Positions 41,761-50,808 of a DNA stretch of 64,000 bases are shown one piece after another. The notes under the pieces are model-generated. The model made no database searches. It had not been told where the DNA came from and saw only the letters and a list, made by a program, of their open reading frames with translations. Position 1 is the first letter of the stretch, and the number at the start of each line of letters is the position of its first letter. Origin of the DNA: Candidatus Borrarchaeum yapensis (GTDB lineage: Archaea > Asgardarchaeota > Sifarchaeia > Borrarchaeales > Borrarchaeaceae); the NCBI GenBank assembly GCA_016840515.1, contig JAEOSF010000014.1, positions 1 through 64,000 on the forward strand, read 5' to 3'. The position numbers and the translations under genes were made by a program.

Positions 41761-42654
41761 TTAAGTCGCAACAATAGGAACTAAAGTAAAATGTGACAAC
41801 CCCTTAGTGAAAGCGGTTGCTTCGTCGAGTGTATCGAACTCTATTTCTTTTCTGACTAATTCATTTTTCCGTATTTCTAGGAAACTTACACGGTATCGTT
41901 TCTGATGTTTGATGACAGATGTATTTACCTTTTGAAGACGGGTATCAGTTAAGGGTGTCCCCAAATCCTGAGCCGAATATTCTTCGGCGATACGTGTAAA
42001 TGTCGTGGGATCAAGTGTCATCTGGTTCTTAAGTAAGGTTTCTGCTGTTATGAATGATGATTCGGCGATTATTTCTTGCTCTTCATTGAGTTTTGTTTTC
42101 GAACCGTTTTCAATAACAATCTCCGTTGCCTGTTTTGAGAAGTTGTCATTCAACTGATATTTACCTTGATCGTTTTTGGTGACGGTGCCGTTGTTTGTCA
42201 TTTTCTGGAGAGTCTGAGTCAATTTTTCTTGAAAGTCTTTACCAAAATGTCCTCGGAGCCCTCCTTCTACAAGTGAACTTTCTCCGTTTAATTGTTCAAT
42301 GACCCATTTTTCGAGAGTTAAGTTTTCTTGTTTCGGATTCTCTTGTTCTTCATTGGATATGTTTGTGACAACTTTGGTTTCAGTATCTTGAGTTTCAGTT
42401 GACTCTTTTTCACGAATACTGAATTTTCCTCGATCAAGATGTTTAATATCGACTGTGTAATTGCAAAAATCAAGAGGTTTTTTCAGACATCCTTGACAAT
42501 CCTCTGGTGTGGGATCGCCTTGCACATCACTATTGGTGCAGGCGGTGCATGGTGTAAACCGAATCAGAAAGATATGTGATTTGTCGGTATTATTTTTTTC
42601 GTCTGTTTCTGGGATCGCCGTGCGTGTGTAGGCTTGTTCTAAGGTAACCGTCAT
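41761..42654 (-). CDS. Cysteine-cluster protein with RYxV C-terminal module
   Basis: About 297 residues; ATG 42654 after GGAGGG. N-terminus has CTACTNSD-x8-CQGC and another Cys (like the 26586-27755 protein), then acidic linkers and one winged-helix-like unit (LEKWVIEQLNGESSLVEGGLRGHFGKDF..GKYQL). The C-terminal 40 residues (KRYRVSFLEIRK..FDTLDEATAFTKGLSHFTLV) match the module in two other element proteins. Probable DNA-binding regulator. Confidence 0.6.
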   Translation of the reverse strand: MTVTLEQAYTRTAIPETDEKNNTDKSHIFLIRFTPCTACTNSDVQGDPTPEDCQGCLKKPLDFCNYTVDIKHLDRGKFSIREKESTETQDTETKVVTNISNEEQENPKQENLTLEKWVIEQLNGESSLVEGGLRGHFGKDFQEKLTQTLQKMTNNGTVTKNDQGKYQLNDNFSKQATEIVIENGSKTKLNEEQEIIAESSFITAETLLKNQMTLDPTTFTRIAEEYSAQDLGTPLTDTRLQKVNTSVIKHQKRYRVSFLEIRKNELVRKEIEFDTLDEATAFTKGLSHFTLVPIVAT

Positions 42655-42700
42655 GTGTATTCCCTCCAAGATAAAAGGCACAAACTATATTGAAGTCGGA

Positions 42701-42717
42701 TATAAAAACACAACGCG
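42701..42717 (-). promoter_or_regulatory. Element-type promoter
   Basis: Minus strand CGCGTTGTGTTTTTATA, GTTGTG flank plus TATA, 47 bases before the 297-residue gene. Confidence 0.55.
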
Positions 42718-42919
42718 AAAATAATTAGTATGTCTTGTTTCAAGAAAAATGGATATTACTTTAGAATCAGAAATAGTGTCGAAATTCACCCTTAAAACAA
42801 AAAAAAGTACATCCTAAACTCAAATGTAAACAAACATCATCAATTTAGATACTCAATTATTTTAGTGTGTTTGTTGAAATAAGCAAACTCACGGATTGAA
42901 ATTTTTATCAATAAGGCAA

Positions 42920-43400
42920 TTACTTGTTATTAAAGGGCGACGTAAGATGCGAATTGAGGGCGACAAGTATTTAATTAGAGACTATTTGTGTTCATCTCTC
43001 TAGTTTGTTATTAATTAATTTACTCTGAATTTTACGGGAAGGAAAAGAGCAATAACTTGATTAAAAGCAATCTAGAGAGCGATATGGAAAGAAATCTTAA
43101 AAGGAAAGAAAACCAATTGGTGGTTGTAAAGAATTCCAACGTATTTGTTATGAATCAGACAATAGAGAGCGATTTTGTTATCAATCATATTACCCCGTAA
43201 CTTAGATTGATGAAAACAGTATCATTCGTTGATTTTATGCGAGATATGATCGCTAAAATAAGAGAAGGATGTCACCCAAAAATAGAGTAACATAGCGATC
43301 TTGAATTTGTTATCGATTAGCGCGATGCGAGGTTTGGGGTGGCACGAGGCGGGAGCGTCATGTCGTTGTCATAGTATGCGCGCCCGATTGTTATGACCAG
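42920..43400. repeat. Iteron-like region, candidate replication origin
   Basis: The largest non-coding stretch of the element (about 1.1 kb, 42655-43753). It contains six copies of a TTTGTTAT-like motif (42923, 43004, 43144, 43174, 43306, 43387), the later ones followed by (C/G)AAT or CGATT, plus repeated AGAGCGAT/TAGCGATC and GGGCGAC motifs, and the inverted repeat TATGACC-AGG-GGTCATA near 43392. All six copies are in the same orientation. Iterons with AT-rich DNA are typical of plasmid and viral origins; assignment is inferred. Confidence 0.5.
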
Positions 43401-43753
43401 GGGTCATAGTGTGATGTTTTCATTAAAATGACCTTAATTCGTACTAAACAATATCAACTCTATGTCGTTCTTATAACCTGATTGGTTGTGTTAGACTTTT
43501 AGAATACTGCACAACATTAAGTAGATAAATTAATGAAATAAAGGTTCAATATGATTGATGTTCAAAGAAAAGAGACCACGATCCAAAACAAGACGTTGTT
43601 ATTTTATATGTGCTTAATATGACCTAAGAAGTTATTGAGAAAAAAATAAAACAAGCAAGTTTTAAACTGCCATTAAATTACACTAAACAGACTTGATACT
43701 GATTAAAACAGGATTAATAAACGCATAAAATGATGTTTTTGAAATAAAAAAAC

Positions 43754-43990
43754 TCAAGCATTCTTACTGCTGTCTTTAATGACAGTGAACGTTACTCCTG
43801 TGTATTTATTTCTATTTTTAATGATGCGCTGGATAAGTTTGAAGTTATCATAGTCGTTAGTTGATAGTCTTATCCTTGGTTGTTTTTTCGTACCGATAAA
43901 GTCTATTTGTTCAGCATATTGGCGTAACACAGAGATTCTGCCTAGAGCTCTGCGTTGGATTGGATTGAAAATTTCAAGGACAAAATCCAT
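43754..43990 (-). CDS. Small hypothetical protein
   Basis: About 78 residues; ATG 43990 after AAAGGAGG. MDFVLEIFNPIQRRALGRISVL..IRLSTNDYDNFKLIQRII; compact alpha-beta, no family recognised. First gene next to the putative origin. Confidence 0.55.
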   Translation of the reverse strand: MDFVLEIFNPIQRRALGRISVLRQYAEQIDFIGTKKQPRIRLSTNDYDNFKLIQRIIKNRNKYTGVTFTVIKDSSKNA

Positions 43991-44239
43991 CTTAAACCTC
44001 CTTTTAAGAGAGGAAATCATGCTATACAAGATCGTATATCTCTTCGAGATAGTCCTTACGGAGTTTTATGATGACTTTTTGGAACTTGATTGCGTTTTTC
44101 GATACATTTTATAGATCTGAAAATCCCCTATATAATCTCTGAGAATTTAGAACATCAAATCCTCTTGTGTAGCGATTATAAAGTCGACGTCATCTGGTGT
44201 TGATGAGAACGAATCGGTGATGGATAACTCAAATTATGT

Positions 44240-44515
44240 CTAGATGATTTGTTGTTCTTGAAGTGTGTGTAGTTTGACTTCGAGTACCTTCCTGTGTTTA
44301 CGTGTCGTGTTGAATTTAGCAATGATTGTATTAAGTCGTCCCAGTAATTTTTCACGTTTCTCTGAATTATATGGCAATCTCTCAATTTGTTTGATAATTT
44401 CATCTACTGAGTTGTTACAGTCTTGCAAGATTTTGACACAATCATCGAGTTTAGATTTGACTGCCTCAATATCTTCTGATTCGATTACAGGTGATGCGAG
44501 AAATGCTCGTGTCAT
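44240..44515 (-). CDS. Small coiled-coil protein
   Basis: About 91 residues, almost entirely helical with heptads (VKSKLDDCVKILQDCNNSVDEIIKQIERL...). GAGAGGG before the ATG and element-type promoter at 44549-44562. No family recognised. Confidence 0.6.
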   Translation of the reverse strand: MTRAFLASPVIESEDIEAVKSKLDDCVKILQDCNNSVDEIIKQIERLPYNSEKREKLLGRLNTIIAKFNTTRKHRKVLEVKLHTLQEQQII

Positions 44516-44548
44516 GTGGACCCTCTCATAGTATTTGACGAAAAATAA

Positions 44549-44562
44549 TATTTAAAGACCGC
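44549..44562 (-). promoter_or_regulatory. Element-type promoter
   Basis: Minus strand GCGGTCTTTAAATA, 34 bases before the coiled-coil gene; it abuts the 3' end of the 827-residue gene. Confidence 0.6.
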
Positions 44563-44569
44563 ATTTTTT

Positions 44570-47053
44570 TCAAGTCGTCCTGGTAATTTCAGGAGGTGCT
44601 GATTGTTGCATCGCCCAGAATGTGTTATTGAGTTTTAGAACATCTTGAAATATTTCGTCTGGATATCGATCCTTAAGACTGTCGTTAAGGATAGGGGCTA
44701 TTATAATGGCTACATCTTGTTTGTCATCGACCAAAAAACAGGGAATGTTTGGCAAGTGACAGACGTAGAGTTTAATGTTGGGGTTGTCATTCCCTCCAAG
44801 GCAGTCATATGCTTTTATTATGAAGTCAAGATGGTAATTAGAGAAGATTGGAATCATTATGTTGTCATCATTCGATTCACCATCGTCAAAGCGGAAATGT
44901 GTGCGATAGTTATCGATGGCTTGTTGGTCTATAAGCGATTTTTTGTGTACTGAGTCGCGTAATAGTTGCAATCGATCCGTGTAATGATGTTCTGGAAAAT
45001 AAAAGGATGATTGTTGTAGCTCGCTCCAAAACCCGATACCACAGTGATGTTTTGGATCAAACATAAGTATCTTTAACGGATCGGTAGGAGGAAGTAGTAA
45101 ATGGCGAATGTCCTCGGAGTCGGTGTTAGAGAAATCCCATCCCATAAAGAAAGTTAGCCAATTATCTCTCCACTCTCTGCGTATCTTAGTCCAGAATGCG
45201 GATGAATCTATTACTTGTCCCTTTGTCTCTTGTTTTTCCTCGGTGTATAGTTCTTGATTGTCACCATTGGTTGCTGTTTCGTCAAATTCGGTTGGTTTTG
45301 ATTGCTCTTTTCCTTCATGATGTTGAGTTGAATCATCCACATCATCTTCAGCATTAATAATAAGCGATGATATTTCACCTGAATCCTGGTGACCGGAAAA
45401 TTTCTCTTTTGTGCGTGCAATCTTCACTACCTGTTTTAATTCTTCACTCTCAAGAAACCGATTAGCGATGTTTTGTAGATGTTTGTTATCGCTGGCGGGA
45501 AGTAAGATTGAGGTCGTAAGTTGTTTGATAGTCGCCTTAAATTGAGTAAGTGAGGAATCGATATCCTCTCCATCTGATAGAATTTCAACTAGCGATTCGA
45601 ATTCTTCTTGAATCTCTTGCTCGTGTTCTCCAATTAAGTCTATGAGTTTTCTTCTTTTATTGACAAGTGTTTCGACTTCATAACTATTGAAAAGTTGATC
45701 GGCGATATGAAATATCTCTTCGGCTTGTTTTTCAGATATATTAAACTGAGCAAGGTTGGCTTTAAGATCATACATTCTGGTACTAAATCCATCAAAAGCC
45801 TGTTTCAAATGTTCTTCATTACGAGCATGGTTTATCGCGTGGCGTAGATCGATAAAGGATTCCTGAAGTTGATTACGTGCAAAATTATGCTTAATGGTCT
45901 GAATGAGTGGATGTAACACATGAATGGAATTGATGGTCCGTTTTGGTGTTTCTTTTGTTTTCGTTTCTTCCTTAGATATTGACGGTTTATCGAGTAGATT
46001 GTCTTGTTTAATACCGTTAGTTGTTTTGGTTGTTTTTGTACCTTCAAATGTGATATAAACGACTCCTAGTACCTCTCGTAATTGTGTGAAGATGGGTAGG
46101 TCGTTTCGATTGAGATAATCTTCCGTTTCTTTTAATAATCGAGACGTTTCAGCGGGATCGTTGGATAAAGTTTTTACTGTTTCCCAGAACTGAAGTAATG
46201 CCTCACCCCATCTTTCACGGGAAATTGTGTAACGCAAATCCGTTTCAAAACCACCGATTAGTATCCTGAGTTGCTGATCGTTTTTAAAAACAGTTTGTGT
46301 TTTTTGGCAATCATCTGACTGTTTACTTATTGGTTGTTCCATCGGAGTTGGTTCTAACTTTTCTTCTGCTGACTGATCGTTGTTTGTTGTGGTCGATTCC
46401 TCGTTTTTCTGTTGTTGTGATATGAACTCGATCAATTTGCGTTTGATGACACGATTGATTTCATCCTCGCGTTCTTTGAAGAATTCAAAAGCTCTAAGTT
46501 CGATATCTCCTCCGAAATCAGGATATGTCTCTTGCAACTCTTCTACGCTCTTATTTCTCGTCTCTAACGCCGTTTGAAAATCTTTCTCGGATGTCGCCTC
46601 ACCTAAAACCTTAATGAACTCATCGAATGATTGTTCGAGTTTTTTATCGATCTCGATCAGGATGGTTTCGAGATTGTCTGGATCATATTGTTCGATCAAT
46701 GCTAACCGATTTTTAATCTCTTCACTTTCAAGCAATCGCCGCGCTTTTTTACGGATTCTTGCGTTTTCTTCTGGATCGGGAAAGAGACTTTGGCAAATAC
46801 CATCGATGGATTCCCTAAATGAACCAAGTGCGTTCTTTGCACACAGTTGATCCCAACATTCAATGAGTGCCGAGTGTAATGAGTTGTAAGCTGCCTGCAA
46901 TTGGTTGTCGTGTAGTTCGCGAATATCTTTTGTTGTTTCATTCAAAATCTCTTTTTCTTCATCAGTCTTTGTTTTAGTGGTTGGCGGAAAAAACTTTGTA
47001 ATTCGACCGCCCTTTGTAGTCCTGCTCTTTTTTTTAGATCGTCTCTTCGGCAT
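44570..47053 (-). CDS. Large helical repeat protein with N-terminal PIP-like motif
   Basis: About 827 residues; ATG 47053 after GAGGGG. A basic start (MPKRRSKKKSR) is followed by GGRITKFFPP (residues 15-24), close to a PCNA-interacting peptide (xxxIxxFF without the first Gln). Residues about 50-220 and 370-560 are related helical units, each ending near LLESEEIKNRL or FLESEELKQVV; acidic linkers lie between. The last about 200 residues are globular (WTKIRREWRDNWLTFFMGWDFSN...). The largest gene in the element; no family recognised. May be a clamp-associated scaffold. Confidence 0.65.
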   Translation of the reverse strand: MPKRRSKKKSRTTKGGRITKFFPPTTKTKTDEEKEILNETTKDIRELHDNQLQAAYNSLHSALIECWDQLCAKNALGSFRESIDGICQSLFPDPEENARIRKKARRLLESEEIKNRLALIEQYDPDNLETILIEIDKKLEQSFDEFIKVLGEATSEKDFQTALETRNKSVEELQETYPDFGGDIELRAFEFFKEREDEINRVIKRKLIEFISQQQKNEESTTTNNDQSAEEKLEPTPMEQPISKQSDDCQKTQTVFKNDQQLRILIGGFETDLRYTISRERWGEALLQFWETVKTLSNDPAETSRLLKETEDYLNRNDLPIFTQLREVLGVVYITFEGTKTTKTTNGIKQDNLLDKPSISKEETKTKETPKRTINSIHVLHPLIQTIKHNFARNQLQESFIDLRHAINHARNEEHLKQAFDGFSTRMYDLKANLAQFNISEKQAEEIFHIADQLFNSYEVETLVNKRRKLIDLIGEHEQEIQEEFESLVEILSDGEDIDSSLTQFKATIKQLTTSILLPASDNKHLQNIANRFLESEELKQVVKIARTKEKFSGHQDSGEISSLIINAEDDVDDSTQHHEGKEQSKPTEFDETATNGDNQELYTEEKQETKGQVIDSSAFWTKIRREWRDNWLTFFMGWDFSNTDSEDIRHLLLPPTDPLKILMFDPKHHCGIGFWSELQQSSFYFPEHHYTDRLQLLRDSVHKKSLIDQQAIDNYRTHFRFDDGESNDDNIMIPIFSNYHLDFIIKAYDCLGGNDNPNIKLYVCHLPNIPCFLVDDKQDVAIIIAPILNDSLKDRYPDEIFQDVLKLNNTFWAMQQSAPPEITRTT

Positions 47054-47097
47054 GGATATTCCCCTCAAAAATGAACTACTATCTTAGTCAAGACAGG

Positions 47098-47113
47098 TAT
47101 AAAAACACACCGC
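47098..47113 (-). promoter_or_regulatory. Element-type promoter
   Basis: Minus strand GCGGTGTGTTTTTATA, 45 bases before the 827-residue gene. Confidence 0.55.
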
Positions 47114-47127
47114 AAGAAAAAGAAAAA

Positions 47128-48141
47128 CTAGGCCATCACGCAATTGCATCGTATACGCCGAAAGTTCATGCTAAGTGCCTTCCATATACCAAGAGTTTCT
47201 TTACACAACCCGACCTTACGATAATTGTAATTATCTTTCAAATACTGAATTAAAGTCAAATACATAGTAAAGCGAATATCAAATGGAATTTTTTTACCCC
47301 AGTTAGAGGATTCGGACAAATATTTAACCCATGATTTATCCGTCGCTGCATTGATTGTGCTTTGCAGACCCCGCAAGGAGCCGAGAGTGATTGAATCGGG
47401 GACGAATTTTGAGAAAATATCATCTATAAGTGAAAGATATTTCTCATTCCAGTTCTCTACTGATACCATCGGGTCGATCCTGAGTCTTGTCACATAGCCT
47501 TTTTCATGTACTCTTTTTGCTGCTGCGATTCTTGATTTTGGTGACGGTGCCTTTTTCTCCCATCTTTTAGCAACATCATGGGCGTTTACAGAAAAACTAA
47601 CGATGAACCGCTGTGTATTATCGAGAGTTAACAGGTTCTTGACGTTGTTCGACTTTGTGAGTAACAAGATTTTATGGTGGAGTTGAGGATCATGTTCTTC
47701 GAGAATATCGTAGACAAACTTGGTAAATGGAGGATCGAGATGTTCTGCCACAAAGGAATCCGATAGTTCTCCAGAACTCAACAAAGTTGAGCCTTGGTAC
47801 TTGGTAGCTAATGCGACAAGATGTTTTTCTAGTTTAGCAAAATCCTTTATATGTGGATTGCCTAGCCATTCTGGGAAGAACCTGAGAGTACCCCTTAAAT
47901 AACACCATGCACAATCAAATCGACACCCAGCGGCCCATTTTAGTTGCAAGAAATGAGGACATACGACATCTGTGTCTTTTCGAGGAAATGGTGTCTTGGA
48001 GAAACGAGTGATTATCGAACCATCGCTAACCTTAATCAGCGTTTCTCTTACCTTACCATCTAGATTGCGTAACTTGCCGGATTTGACTCGTAGACCTGAT
48101 TTTCGAGCAACCGTTCCACCATGCAACGTCCTTTGTGGTAT
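47128..48141 (-). CDS. Radical SAM protein, photoproduct-lyase-like
   Basis: About 337 residues. GCRFDCAWCYL gives the CxxxCxxC iron-sulphur site of radical SAM enzymes in the CYL context of spore-photoproduct-lyase-like proteins. Downstream strands (LLSSGELSDSF, HKILLLTKSNN, RFIVSFSVNAHDVAKRWEKKAPS, VTRLRIDPMV) complete the barrel. Photoproduct lyase repairs UV thymine dimers; homologues of unknown substrate are common. The frame reads back past TTG 48126 to an ATA at 48141, nine bases after GGAGG, giving MPQRTLHGGTVARKSG; ATA is preferred. Likely a repair gene of the element. Confidence 0.75.
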   Translation of the reverse strand: MPQRTLHGGTVARKSGLRVKSGKLRNLDGKVRETLIKVSDGSIITRFSKTPFPRKDTDVVCPHFLQLKWAAGCRFDCAWCYLRGTLRFFPEWLGNPHIKDFAKLEKHLVALATKYQGSTLLSSGELSDSFVAEHLDPPFTKFVYDILEEHDPQLHHKILLLTKSNNVKNLLTLDNTQRFIVSFSVNAHDVAKRWEKKAPSPKSRIAAAKRVHEKGYVTRLRIDPMVSVENWNEKYLSLIDDIFSKFVPDSITLGSLRGLQSTINAATDKSWVKYLSESSNWGKKIPFDIRFTMYLTLIQYLKDNYNYRKVGLCKETLGIWKALSMNFRRIRCNCVMA

Positions 48142-48219
48142 TGCTTTTTGCCTCCATTAGGTTTTTTTCATGTGAGTAGAAGAAAAAGGAAAATAAAAGT
48201 TAAGAAAAAATATTTACGG

Positions 48220-48636
48220 TTAAAGCGATAGCGGTATAACAGGTTTTAGTTCGATACGCGTATTGGTGTCGGCGTTGAGTTCTTTCAAACTCTTAAATTT
48301 GTTCCCACAGTTAACACAGTAGATCGGATTATCGTCTAATGGATGTTTATGATCTAGGCATCCTGTATTTATATTGAGTTGAGAGAAATCTCCTTTGATC
48401 AACAAGATGGTGTTATCATTGCATTTTGGACAACGATATTCAACGTCCACTTCCTTGGTATCGAGGTCGTCGACGGATTGATACGATTGATTACATTTTA
48501 GGCAGTGAAATGAGGGAGTATCTGAAACGATTTTTATACAGCCGAAGTTTAGATCCAATTCTTGAATAAGTGAGGTTCGCTCGATGATCTCGCGTCCCCC
48601 GCATGACTTACATAAATATATGATCCTCTTCAACAC
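48220..48636 (-). CDS. Multi-zinc-ribbon protein
   Basis: About 138 residues with four CxxC pairs and further Cys/His: LCKSCGG, FHCLKCNQSY, YRCPKCNDN, YCVNCGNKF. Two or three zinc ribbons in tandem. TTG or ATG start behind GGGAGG. Likely nucleic-acid binding; function unknown. Confidence 0.6.
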   Translation of the reverse strand: MLKRIIYLCKSCGGREIIERTSLIQELDLNFGCIKIVSDTPSFHCLKCNQSYQSVDDLDTKEVDVEYRCPKCNDNTILLIKGDFSQLNINTGCLDHKHPLDDNPIYCVNCGNKFKSLKELNADTNTRIELKPVIPLSL

Positions 48637-48686
48637 TATCCTCCCTTGATGTGTGTTTTAAGATCGTAGTCTAAGATGAAAAATGG

Positions 48687-48700
48687 TATATAAAGACAAC
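48687..48700 (-). promoter_or_regulatory. Element-type promoter
   Basis: Minus strand GTTGTCTTTATATA, 51 bases before the multi-zinc-ribbon gene. Confidence 0.6.
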
Positions 48701-48714
48701 CTGGTTGCTGTAAT

Positions 48715-49191
48715 TTACTTAATGATCTTGAAACGAAGTTCCTTGAGCAAATCCTCATCAACAATAACGACATGATGGTTGCTGCGGACAAGAGAGTAAC
48801 CAGAAGTTAAAAAATCTGCCTGCACCAATTTAGCTAGTTTTACATACTCAGCAAGGCATTCCTCATAATCACTCCAGTCTTGCTCTTTGTCCAACCAGCG
48901 ATGTTCGCACAGACCGATAGCAAAACATTCAGAGATTTGACAGATTTTGTCTTCTCGAATGATCAACACGGTTTCTAGGATACACCCATCCTTGTGTTGG
49001 CGGGCAAATTCTTCCGCTGCTTCTGGTGTGAAACAAAAGTACGCCCCCCTGCCAAGCATCCATGTTTCAGAGATGTCGGGAATCACGAAACCCGATTTTA
49101 TGATGTTTAGTGCCTGCACCTTACCTGTCCCATGATAGAGTTTGGTGGTGTTCAGATTCGACTCGGTGGGTTTTATTGCGGTATCAGTCAT
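48715..49191 (-). CDS. PARP-like ADP-ribosyltransferase domain protein
   Basis: About 158 residues. LYHGTGKVQALNIIKSGF (His20-Gly-Thr) and LGRGAYFCFTPEAAEEFA (Gly47, Tyr51) match the first two NAD-binding signatures of PARP-type ADP-ribosyltransferases. The third catalytic position is unclear: the C-terminal strand reads NHHVVIVDED without the usual Glu, as in some mono-ADP-ribosyltransferases. Phages such as T4 use ADP-ribosylation to alter host polymerase, so a takeover or toxin function is conceivable. Own element-type promoter at 49222. Confidence 0.65.
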   Translation of the reverse strand: MTDTAIKPTESNLNTTKLYHGTGKVQALNIIKSGFVIPDISETWMLGRGAYFCFTPEAAEEFARQHKDGCILETVLIIREDKICQISECFAIGLCEHRWLDKEQDWSDYEECLAEYVKLAKLVQADFLTSGYSLVRSNHHVVIVDEDLLKELRFKIIK

Positions 49192-49221
49192 CGGTTGCCC
49201 CTAAACTGAACTCAAGGGAAG

Positions 49222-49235
49222 TATATAAGGACAAC
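49222..49235 (-). promoter_or_regulatory. Element-type promoter
   Basis: Minus strand GTTGTCCTTATATA, 31 bases before the ADP-ribosyltransferase-like gene. Confidence 0.6.
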
Positions 49236-49425
49236 AGTCGTCTTGCAGTTACGTCTGATGGCAGTGTGTTAAGAAAACTGCTAAGTAATTCTTTTTGCCA
49301 ATTATTCTTGTCGACAGGCGTTTTTTATCGAAGGTAACCAAAATTTAGTGCATTAAAATGAAGTTATAAATGATCTGGAATGAGTTACGAAAGAATTGGA
49401 ATGGATTTAGGCAATGATTAAGTTA

Positions 49426-49824
49426 TTACATGATACGTTTCTTTAAACATCGTGTCTCTTTGTAACGTTCGTACCGTGCCGCTGCTTTCTCAGGATCAGG
49501 AAGTTCGACATCTTGTATCAGTCTTTTGATCTCTGCGAGTTTTTTTGGGTTTATACCAAAGGCAGACCGACTACGTGTACCATATCGCATGATATATTTT
49601 CTTTTGAGTAACGGCGGGAGGTTGTGGTGTGATCTAGGTCCGGGGTAAATATTCTTCGAAATCGAGTCCGCATCAATCCCGATTCTTTTGCGGATGCCGC
49701 CGAAGGATAGCGGACCCTTCATTAATGCAGCTAGTATCAATAGTTGTGATTGTGTCAGACTTGGTGGTGTGTCTGCTATCTCCGTCCTGGTAGTTGTGAT
49801 TTCTCTATCATTCGTTTTCGACAT
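49426..49824 (-). CDS. Winged-helix protein, paralogue A
   Basis: About 132 residues: LILAALMKGPLSFGGIRKRIGIDADSISKNIYPGPR, a winged-helix DNA-binding domain, then KLAEIKRLIQDVELPDPEKAAARYERYK. Paralogue of the upstream gene, which it overlaps by 17 bases. Regulator or DNA-packaging adaptor; no family name recognised. Confidence 0.65.
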   Translation of the reverse strand: MSKTNDREITTTRTEIADTPPSLTQSQLLILAALMKGPLSFGGIRKRIGIDADSISKNIYPGPRSHHNLPPLLKRKYIMRYGTRSRSAFGINPKKLAEIKRLIQDVELPDPEKAAARYERYKETRCLKKRIM

Positions 49825-50320
49825 GACATAGCCTCCCGTATTTCAGATCATACAATTCGTTTAGTTTCCGCTCTATGTGTTTGCGGTGTGCTGCTCTAAT
49901 CTTACGAATATGTGCTCGTTGTACCACCGCAATTGCTTCATATCGCACCGCCGCCTCCGTAGGGTCAGCAAGTTCCACGGATTGGGTGAGTCTCATAATT
50001 TCCTTCAGTTTCTTCGCATTTACACGAAAGAAGGATCGACCTTTTTTTCCACATCTTTGTATTAAATTTAGTTGTAACAATAAAGGAGTGGATTCCCTTC
50101 TGGGATAAAGACGTCTAAGTAGTTCACTCGAACTTATACCCAGTCGTTTGGCGATGTCTGAAGGTTTACGGGGTTCCTCAAGCAAAGCGAGCAAGATCTT
50201 CCTTTCGAGCTTGGGTAGTTTAAATTTGTTTAACAAATGTGGATTAGCCTCTAGGATCATCCGTTGTATCCCCTGTCGTGATTTTTCCACTATTTTGCCG
50301 TCGATGACGACTTTTACCAT
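49808..50320 (-). CDS. Winged-helix protein, paralogue B
   Basis: About 170 residues; ATG 50320. After a beta start (MVKVVIDGKIVEKSRQGIQRMI) it carries KILLALLEEPRKPSDIAKRLGISSSELLRRLYPRR and KLKEIMRLTQSVELADPTEAAVRYEAI, clearly homologous to the downstream protein. Basic C-terminus (HIRKIRAAHRKHIERK). Probable DNA-binding. Confidence 0.65.
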   Translation of the reverse strand: MVKVVIDGKIVEKSRQGIQRMILEANPHLLNKFKLPKLERKILLALLEEPRKPSDIAKRLGISSSELLRRLYPRRESTPLLLQLNLIQRCGKKGRSFFRVNAKKLKEIMRLTQSVELADPTEAAVRYEAIAVVQRAHIRKIRAAHRKHIERKLNELYDLKYGRLCHVENE

Positions 50321-50541
50321 TATATCGACTCTTTTGAACATCTTAGTATTATTTCACTATACTTAGGGATGAAGTATTTTATAAAAAGGAAGGAAATCTC
50401 ATCCACGGTTTCATCAATTAAAGGGAAGTAAACATTAATGCGATCAGTTACTCATATTATTTTTTCGGTTCTTGAGCTCTTTTTATACTAATTTAGATCT
50501 AGGATAGTGACTACACGTCGATATTATGGAGATGGAAAACG

Positions 50542-50757
50542 ATGCTTGGGTTAGTAGGCAGTATTGTTGGATGGAGTGCATTCCTTAGTACCGTCTTGGT
50601 CATTATCTATACATTGCAGCAGATTCTCAACTCTGTGCTGGGGGTTGAATTCTATTATAACATCCGATTTTACATCGAATTTCTGTTTGCTGAACTAAAG
50701 ACGTATTTTCGAGTGCTGTGCGGTCATCTCAAAAAACCTGAAATCAAAAACGGCTAA
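50542..50757 (+). CDS. Small membrane protein
   Basis: About 71 residues. One hydrophobic helix (LVGSIVGWSAFLSTVLVIIYTLQ) followed by an amphipathic aromatic segment. ATG with GGAGATGG upstream; promoter CTTTTTATACTAA at about 50480. One of the few plus-strand genes. Function unknown. Confidence 0.5.
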   Translation: MLGLVGSIVGWSAFLSTVLVIIYTLQQILNSVLGVEFYYNIRFYIEFLFAELKTYFRVLCGHLKKPEIKNG

Positions 50758-50808
50758 CTCCATAACATTTATTTTTTACAAAAAGAGATTTTGACCGAAG
50801 TAGAATTA

